Below the pieces are notes generated by a model. That model did not search any database. It saw only the letters and a list, made by a program, of their open reading frames with translations, and was not told the DNA's origin. The translations under genes and the position numbers were made by a program. From NCBI RefSeq assembly GCF_000003195.3, contig NC_012876.2:61374407-61438406 (forward strand): a DNA stretch of 64,000 nt. The letters are read 5' to 3'. The DNA is from Sorghum bicolor (Eukaryota; Streptophyta; Magnoliopsida; Poales; Poaceae). Positions 57,153 through 64,000 of the stretch are shown here, piece by piece. Every line of letters begins with the position of its first letter. Position 1 is the stretch's first letter.

Positions 57153-57404
57153 GTCCCTCCATCTCAAAATAAACCAATTCATAAAATCTCTCTTTGTCAA
57201 ACTATCTTAAATTGACCAACTCTATAAGAAAGGACTATAACTATGATACAAAATAACACAAAGTAAGTATATTATTAAAACATATTACATAATGTATCTC
57301 GTGATATTGATATATTGTCATAAATATTTGTTCTTTTCTACAAATTTATTTAAATTTAAAATAGTCTAACTTAGGACAATTGATTTAATTTGGGACCAAG
57401 GGAG
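57153..57404. repeat. Stowaway-like MITE
   Basis: Starts GTCCCTCCATCTCAAAATAAACC after TA and ends TTTGGGACCAAGGGAG before TA. AT-rich interior of the usual Stowaway type; about 252 bp. Confidence 0.65.
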
Positions 57405-58049
57405 TACCCACATATACCAGCATGAAAAACTAATCCAAACCCAAACAGTTTGCTTGTCCATTAACCACATTGCAGAGTCCATTATGTCGCCGAATTCAAA
57501 GGTCAAAAAAGAGAGTTAAGGATTTATGTGGTGTTGGCTCCATTTCACTTTTTTTAACTTCATTTCATGTTTTTCAGCCAAGTAGATACAACTCCACAAA
57601 ATCTACTCTAGAATTAAAAAAAAGGTGGAGTCAAAAGAGCATCTAAAGGGGTGCTTCAGAAACTCTATGTTTTTGTGAAGTTGTTCCATGAATTTTGTGG
57701 AGCATAGTTGGAGAAGGTTAAGGACAAAAATTTTGCCAAAATTTTGTGAGTTTCGGTAATTTCTATGGTGGCCGAAAGAAAATTTTAAAATTTTGTAATA
57801 ATGCACTAGACTCCTATATTATATTGTTTATGTTGCATATTCTTCTATTCAATAGATGTGTAGTCATAAATCATGCTAATATTTGTTTAGATCTATTTTT
57901 TTTTAAAAAACATACTTCATATGCAAGTCTCTAAAAGTTCAGTGAAATTCGACCGAATTAATTTTGGTAACTTTTGGGGGTGGAAGTAATTTTTCTAAGA
58001 CCAAAATTGAAAACCCTGTCCTAAACAATCTCTAAATAAATGGACATTT

Positions 58050-58178
58050 GCCTACAACTGCTAGCAGATATGAACGTGCGATATGGCAGTAAGGCAGATT
58101 GTGTTCTTCTTTCCTAGCACTATGGAGAAAAAGTAGTGCTTGGGCAGGTGTCATGCCATCCTGGCAGCAGTTGTAGGC
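58050..58178. other. Short foldback with 18-bp arms
   Basis: Positions 58050-58067 and 58161-58178 are inverted repeats with 16 of 18 positions complementary (GCCTACAACTGCT core). A smaller perfect 7-bp stem (AGCACTA/TAGTGCT) lies inside the loop. The size fits a plant miRNA-like precursor, but the arms pair well over only about 18 bp. The sequence matches no miRNA I know, and no TSD identifies it as a MITE. Confidence 0.35.
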
Positions 58179-59300
58179 ACTCTCCCATTTCCCGGGAGCA
58201 GGGCATGTCCTCTTCCCGGGGCATCTATGAATGATCATCTATTCATCATTTTTGTCCTAGCAGTGTGCAGTGCGGTCCAGTAAGCATCAAGGGGCAGGGT
58301 TGTTTCAGAGGTGACCACCGAAACCAGAAGAGATAAAGGGAAAGCTACGCTTTCAGCTCGGTCCAACCCATGTGAGCATTGATCTCAAGCTCTCAACCTC
58401 TCCTGGTCCTGGTAATTATACATGTACTACTACAGAGACGTTTCTGCTAAATTCAGCATTGATAAAAGTCATTTTCAGTGGTTTCAGCTCAAATTCTGAG
58501 AGTCCTCTACACATGCATGTTTGTAGTAACAACGCCGTTGTCCTGGTAAGAATCTTGAGACTAGCTGGCCGTATCATAGTGTCAATCTTGGCTAGGTGGC
58601 TTCACATGGAGGCCAATAACTAGGCCTAACATAGACCACCTAATGCTATTTGCAAAGCATTAGAAATAGGGGAGGAAGTCAAATCGATTATGCTAAGTTA
58701 TTAAGCTCCTGAGCTAACCTTTTTTGTTTTTTTGTCACAGCTTCCGGGTATATGGAGTAGTCAAATGCCAGAGTTTATCATGCAATATTTTGTACAGATT
58801 TGGTGAGATCTCTCGAGCAATGCATGATATGATTGGTTAAATTATTCATAAACTAATACCAGGTATAGTCAACCTTAAGATTGCCGAATCATTTAGAAAT
58901 TGGACATGAGAGAAGCATGGGCAATCTCTAGTACAGTATAACTAAAAGTCCACTCTATCTCTCCAAGTCCCTAATTAATAGTATCAATATACATAACTGT
59001 TCTGAACATTACATTAAAAGGAGTGATGTTACATCTATGAAAGTTGTATATATACCGTCCATGCATACATAAACGTGTTTGGACGACGAAGACAATTCCG
59101 AGCTGCATTTAATTAGGGCCCTTTCGAGAGCACACAGGAGTTTCACATCAATCTGTTGATTTTCTAAAAAAATAGAAAATAGAAAAAAAATCTTGCATTC
59201 TAAAGAGATTTTAGAGCTGTACTGCACTGCACTTAGTCCATATGATTGTGTCGTTTTGAGGAATTGAGGTAGAAAGTTAGTTTATTTTCCACCTCGGAGA

Positions 59301-59437
59301 CAGGGGGCGAGCAAGGCTTGGCCCCCCCTATGAATGTGAAATATTCACTGAATTTTAAAAATTTAAATAAATTTTTGAAAGTTTTATACTGCTGTCCCCC
59401 CTAACATTTAAAAACTAACTTCTTGGCTCCGCCCCTG
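59301..59437. repeat. Small hAT-like MITE, CAGGGGGCGAGC ends
   Basis: Starts CAGGGGGCGAGCAAGGCTTGG and ends CTTGGCTCCGCCCCTG, inverted repeats. The flanking 8-bp sequences (CTCGGAGA and CTCTGTAC) match poorly. It lies directly next to the element at 59447. Confidence 0.55.
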
Positions 59438-59446
59438 CTCTGTACC

Positions 59447-59639
59447 TAGTGGCGGATGTAAGGCTAGGGCCACCATGGCCATGACCCTAGGTGTGAGGAA
59501 AAAACACTGGAGTAATCCTTTTGTTTTGTCCAGCTAAATTTATATATTATTAGCATTACTTTTATTTATTAGCATGTAATTCGGTATTGGTGGTTCGTAG
59601 TATTAGCTCTAGTTATAAAGTTTCTCAGCTCCGCCACTG
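59447..59639. mobile_element. hAT-like MITE with perfect 8-bp TSD
   Basis: Starts TAGTGGCGGATG and ends CTCCGCCACTG. TCTGTACC stands at 59439-59446 and again at 59640-59647. 193 bp. Same end type as the element at 49488-49749. Confidence 0.75.
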
Positions 59640-60256
59640 TCTGTACCTAACCAATTCTGTTAAGCATGACAAGTGTTTTTTTAAATGTTCGGTGCGCATT
59701 GCTGTCACGGAGCACAATGAATGAACTTCAAGTGCATGACAAATATCGGCAGCAGTGTACTTGAAAAGAAGGGCTGAAAACGTTGTGCAAGGAAAGGGCC
59801 ATGAACTGTTGCTTATAATGTGCTTTAGGAAAGGCAAAGCTATCATAATGGCAGGGCGTTCGTTTCCAGTCACCACCAGTCACACCCAAAATGATGCGAT
59901 CTATCGTTCGATCCCGACGCCCCTCATCATCATGCACGTTTCCTGTTACAGAGTATCTCTATGCTGGATACAACAAAGTTGCATGTGTACATCCTCAAAT
60001 TGCTTGCTAGTAGCAAGATGCATGTGTATTAACATAATTCCGGGTTCTTTTGCCAACGTCTTTTGGTGAAGCAAAGCATAGAGCCACAGATTTAGGCATG
60101 GCTCTCTTAAGGGCGTGTTCAGTATAGCTCGCTCTCACTTCAGCTTTTGGCAAACACAGAAACACTGTAGAATTGTTGTTTGCAACTGTAGCGTGAAACT
60201 GTTTCAGGTCTTGAAAGAGGTGAAGCAAGTGACAAGCCTCATCAAGTGTTGTGAAT

Positions 60257-60560
60257 AACGGCGGATAAACGATGAAGGACACAAAATCAAAACACAGCGC
60301 AGACATAAGATTTAACGTGGAAAACTCCTCCAAAGCGAAGGCGAAAAACCACAGGCGTCAGCCAGCAAACACTCCTCACTATTATCAAGAGTTAGGTTAC
60401 AACGCCATGCGGCGGCTTACAAGATCATATATTCGGTGGAACCTTAATTTGCATATATGTACCGTACCGCGGGGGGCCAGCCCCCCGCTTCGCTCAACAT
60501 CAACTTCATCTCTGTCATGCTGTAGCGCTGATAGGGCTCCGTCAAACACTCCCTTATAGA
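60257..60560. mobile_element. Possible LTR-retrotransposon or retro-derived fragment
   Basis: AAGATTTAACGTGGAAAACTCCTCC followed by AAAAACCAC resembles a sentence common in plant copia-type LTR regions. No LTR pair, primer site or gag-pol frame is seen, so the call is weak. Confidence 0.25.
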
Positions 60561-60685
60561 GCAATATTTTTTATTAACCTCGCAAATTTGTTCAAATGGC
60601 ATTCGTGTGGCATATTCACGGTACACAGGCTCCAAATCAGTCCTTTAAAAACAAATGAGTTCTTTGGTTGCACAAAATGTTCTAA

Positions 60686-60928
60686 GGCCTTGTTTAGTTC
60701 CCAAAAAATTTTGCAAAATTTTTCAGATTCCCCGTCACATCAAATCTTTAGACGTATGCATGGAGTATTAAATATAGACGAAAATAAAAACTAATTGCAC
60801 AGTTTGGTCGAAATTGACGAGACGAATCTTTTGAGCCTAGTTAGTTCATGATTGGACAATATTTGTCACATACAAACGAAAGAGATACTGTAGCAATTTT
60901 GCAAAAAATTTGGAAAGTAAACAGGGCC
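60686..60928 (-). repeat. Tourist-like MITE
   Basis: GGCCTTGTTTAGTTCCC begins after TAA and GGAAAGTAAACAGGGCC ends before TTT. Internal blocks almost identical to the copies at 23486 and 41700. Confidence 0.72.
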
Positions 60929-60989
60929 TTTTCTTTTTCTCACGCCCACTCACACTCCCATGGTCCACCCACACCGAGCACATGTCTAA

Positions 60990-61221
60990 GGCCTTGTTTA
61001 GTTGGCAAAATTTTAGGTTTTTGGCTACTGTAGCACTTTCGTTTTTATTTGACAAACATTGTCCAATTACGGAGTAACTAGGCTCAAAAGATTCATCTCA
61101 TAAATTTCAGGTAAACTGTGTAATTAGTTTTTATTTTTATTTTTATTTAATGCTCCATGCATGCGACCAAAGATTCGATGTGACGGGGAATCTTGAAAAT
61201 TTTTGCGAACTAAACAAGGCC
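60990..61221 (+). repeat. Complete Tourist-like MITE with TAA target duplication
   Basis: GGCCTTGTTTAGTTGGC begins after TAA (60987-60989) and GCGAACTAAACAAGGCC ends before TAA (61222-61224). It lies 61 bp from the previous copy and in opposite orientation. Confidence 0.8.
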
Positions 61222-62700
61222 TAAATAAAGCTAAGGGACCTCACTCTTACGTAGAGCGGGCACGGATTTTGACCATTGAACCATATCCATGTGTGTAACT
61301 ATTCCTTCACAAAGCATGTTATTGTAACTAATGATACTATAAAATTAGCAATACAATTTTTAAATTACAAGGTCAAACACATACATAAGCATACTCGCTC
61401 TCACATTAGACCATTGAAAGGACTGAATGCCCAAGAGGATTGAATTGAGCTCTAAAAAGTCTGACTGCAGCAATCTTAACCTACGCAATTCTACTCACCC
61501 ACTTGCATGGTTAGCTTCTTGAACTAAAAAGATCACACTAATAACCTCGTTAATAGTACGATCAAAGATATAAACAAAGACATATACACACTACTAAGCC
61601 CCATGCTTGCAGTTCACCTTATAGTGTTCTTAACCTCTGTGAATATCCTTATATTCATATTAAAATTTATCATCATTGCCAAGAATATATCATGTGTCAG
61701 TATGACCGATCCAAAGTGAATATTCCTGCAAAACACATCTTGTTAAGGCAAAACTGCTAAAGTAGAGAATGTATAAAAAATTGTAGACCAAGCCACACAA
61801 AGAAATACTCAAGACTTCGCCCCTCAAACACCCATATTTTTCAAAAGAAAAGAGGGATGTGTATCCCTCATGTGCCTGAATTTTTTTTCAGGCGATCGAT
61901 CTCAGCGATTGGATCTTGATCCAATGCCCCAGCCGACAGCGTCTATTCATCTTTTTCCTTGCATCATCGTCTTCCATCCCATCTCCTTCACCCTGTTCTC
62001 GGACAACCCTACCTCCTGCCTGCCTCCTCCAGCCTAGGCGGCGTCCCTGCCGCCAAATCACCGGCCGCTGCCTACCTCCTCCAGTTTTGAAACGCTCCCG
62101 CCTCCTGTCCACTGAGGTTGCTGGTCGTTGGCCCCTACCGCCGAGGCTTCGGGTCGCTGCCGCCTACCACCGAGGCTTCCGGTAACTGCCCCCTTCCGCG
62201 CTAAATACAAGGAAAACACTGAAGTTCGCCACCGTCACCCTTTCCCTAACTCTTGCCATCCGGTTGCCCAGCCCCGTCCGTTCAGCGGCCAACCAACCAC
62301 CACCGTCGTGTCTACCTGCCTTCCAAACCCTTCCTTCCAAACACAAGGAAGAAGAAGTCGTCCCTTGAGATTTCCTGCCTCTATGTGTCCACACACATAG
62401 TTTTTTATTATTACATACAAAATATTTGTTTCCGCTAGAATTTCTCTTTCTTCAATCTAAACATTTCACATCTAATAGATTACCACCCCTTTAACGTTAT
62501 TTATTTCTTTACTATAGAAAAAGATATCTAGAACAGTTTTTTTTTTGAATTCAGAAGTCTAGAACAGTTTTTTTTTGTTTTGACTACTAGAGTATTTTTT
62601 GAACAATGAAACTCTAACAGAAATCGCTTCTCCCTTTTATTAAAGGAAAGTTACAAAAATCACGTGGGCCCAGGGCACAAATTTTTCAAACGGATGTCAG
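61222..62700. other. Intergenic, no gene seen
   Basis: AT-rich up to about 61880, then a GC-richer patch (61900-62400) whose proline/arginine-rich ORFs on both strands look compositional. No domain recognised. Confidence 0.5.
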
Positions 62701-62710
62701 CATTGAGCAG

Positions 62711-62718
62711 AGCGGTTG
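62711..62718 (+). promoter_or_regulatory. Probable TATA box of the MATE gene
   Basis: TATATATA about 160 bp before the MATE start codon, followed by a CGCTTCGCTTCGCTTCGC leader repeat. Confidence 0.5.
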
Positions 62719-62875
62719 GTTATATATACGTCCAATTCCCTAACTCCCTCTGCCATCACTTCCCCTGCTCGCTTCGCTTCGCTTCGCATCATCAAACACA
62801 TCTCGCAACGGCAAACAAACTTTAGCGCATTGCCCGAAACAGCACACGCATCCACGTTCCACGGATCGCATTGCG

Positions 62876-64000
62876 ATGTGCCACTGCCACTGCTCCGAGC
62901 CGACACAATGCCACCACCAGGTCCTGCTCCCGCCAACCAAGGCCTGCCCCGCGCTGGGTGACCGCCCGAGGCCGGCGCGGCGCGGCGACGGCGGCGCGCC
63001 CACCGAGGTCATCGCGTCCATCCTGCGCCTCGCCGTGCCCATGGTCGGCGCCGGCCTGCTCATGTACATGCGCTCCCTCGTGTCCATGCTCTTCCTCGGC
63101 ACGCTCGGCCGCCTGCCCCTCGCCGGAGGCTCCCTCGCGCTCGGCTTCGCCAACATCACCGGCTACTCCGTGCTCTCCGGCCTCGCCGCCGGGATGGACC
63201 CCGTGTGCGGCCAGGCGTTCGGCGCCGGCCGCACCTCCGTCCTCACCGCCGCGCTCCGCCGCACCGTCGTCCTGCTCCTGGCCGCGTCCGTGCCCATCAC
63301 CCTGCTCTGGCTCGCCATGCACCGCGCGCTCGTCGCCACGGGCCAGGACCCCGACATTGCCGCCGCCGCGTACGACTTCATCCTGTGCTCGCTGCCCGAC
63401 CTCGTCGTGCAGTCCTTCCTCCACCCGCTGCGCGTGTACCTCCGCGCGCAGTCCGTCACGCTCCCGCTCACGTACGCCGCCGCCGCCGCGCTACTGCTCC
63501 ACGTCCCCGTCAACTGCCTCCTCGTGCACAGCCTCCGGCTAGGGATACGCGGCGTCGCGCTCGGCGCCGTTTGCACCAACCTCAACTTCCTGCTGTTCCT
63601 CGTGGCCTACGTCTACCTTACCGGACTAATGCGGCACGGCGATGACGGCGGTAATGGCAAGGCCGACGCGCTGATGTGCGCGACGCCGCCGCCGGCCGAG
63701 GACGTCGAGTGGGGGTGCCTGCTGAGGCTGTCGCTGCACAGCTGCATGTCGGTGTGCCTGGAGTGGTGGTGGTACGAGATCATGGTGCTGCTCTGCGGCG
63801 TGCTGGCCGACCCCAAGGCGGCGGTGGCCGCCATGGGGATACTGATACAGACCACGTCGCTGCTCTACATCTTCCCGCACTCCCTCAGCTGCGCCGTGTC
63901 CACGCGCGTCGGGCACGAGCTCGGCGCGGGGCGGCCGGAGCGCGCGCGCCTCGTGGCACGCGTCGGGCTCTGCTGCGGCGCGGCGCTGGGGCTCCTGGCG
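62876..64000 (+). CDS. MATE/DTX family multidrug and toxin extrusion transporter, 3' end outside window
   Basis: Open from the ATG at 62876 to the window end: 375 codons without a stop or intron. The start begins a Cys/His-rich cytosolic leader (MCHCHCSEPTQCHHQ) of the kind seen in the intron-poor DTX48-DTX56 branch. TM segments follow from about residue 48. The family motifs GSLALGFANITGYSVLSGLA, MDPVCGQAFGAGR, LHPLRVYLRAQ and the second-half VGHELGAGRPERAR are in order. A charged Gly/Asp-rich loop at about 255-285 separates the two six-helix halves. About 8-9 of 12 helices are inside the window. Function: proton-driven export of small organic molecules across the plasma membrane or an endomembrane; substrate not predictable. 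It is not of the citrate-exporting FRD3/aluminium-tolerance type by its N terminus and motifs (inference). Confidence 0.92.
   Translation, partial: MCHCHCSEPTQCHHQVLLPPTKACPALGDRPRPARRGDGGAPTEVIASILRLAVPMVGAGLLMYMRSLVSMLFLGTLGRLPLAGGSLALGFANITGYSVLSGLAAGMDPVCGQAFGAGRTSVLTAALRRTVVLLLAASVPITLLWLAMHRALVATGQDPDIAAAAYDFILCSLPDLVVQSFLHPLRVYLRAQSVTLPLTYAAAAALLLHVPVNCLLVHSLRLGIRGVALGAVCTNLNFLLFLVAYVYLTGLMRHGDDGGNGKADALMCATPPPAEDVEWGCLLRLSLHSCMSVCLEWWWYEIMVLLCGVLADPKAAVAAMGILIQTTSLLYIFPHSLSCAVSTRVGHELGAGRPERARLVARVGLCCGAALGLLA

Noticed and set aside
58185..58225. Resemblance of GCATGTCCTCTTCCCGGGGC to miR408
   Set aside because: Several mismatches to the mature sequence as I remember it, and no pairing arm at the expected distance.

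Overview
This is a plant nuclear window from a grass (Poaceae), most likely Sorghum or a close Andropogoneae relative. The evidence is spliced GT-AG genes with very GC-rich 5' exons set in AT-rich intergenic DNA, plus dense small grass-type DNA transposons, above all a GGCCTTGTTTAGTT-ended Tourist-like family present in about 20 copies. There are no bacterial operons, CRISPR arrays, rRNA genes or recognisable tRNA genes. From memory only (unchecked), rice chromosome 9 carries several of the same gene types close together (HsfB2c, the anther gene YY1, a BAG gene), so this may be the collinear segment.

Eight genes can be modelled: (1) a class B heat shock factor, 5241-6569 (+), 2 exons, 399 aa, with two perfect heat shock elements upstream; (2) a secreted GH28 polygalacturonase, 13733-15555 (+), 5 exons, 426 aa; (3) a rhomboid intramembrane protease, 18029-21301 (+), 5 exons, 332 aa, catalytic Ser and His both present; (4) a UBA/UIM/UBX adaptor of the PUX8/13 type, 22520-28385 (+), 11 exons, 591 aa; (5) a small eight-cysteine lipid-transfer-like protein of the anther YY1 type, 29294-29716 (-), 2 exons, 103 aa; (6) a ubiquitin-like/BAG co-chaperone regulator, 36052-37283 (+), 3 exons, 329 aa; (7) a Serpin-Z-type gene, 44592-46082 (-), 2 exons, whose N-terminal reading frame is broken by an extra 5-bp tandem copy; (8) a MATE/DTX transporter starting at 62876 (+) and running off the window end.

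The genes do not form a pathway. Three belong broadly to protein quality control (HSF, the PUX-type Cdc48 adaptor, the BAG Hsp70 regulator), which is probably coincidence. Everything else is intergenic DNA built from small transposons. Many are complete with target-site duplications (TSDs): Tourist-like (TAA/TTA), Stowaway (TA), hAT-like (8 bp) and one Mutator-like element (9 bp TSD, long inverted repeats). Several are nested inside one another and preserve the order of insertion. The stretches 11.4-13.7, 30.1-32.4, 33.1-35.5, 37.3-39.3, 51.1-52.1, 54.2-56.4 and 61.2-62.7 kb hold no gene I can support.

I found no new biological system. The most useful observations are the serpin frameshift, the heat shock elements in front of the HSF gene, the exactly delimited transposons, and a short unexplained foldback at 58.05-58.18 kb.
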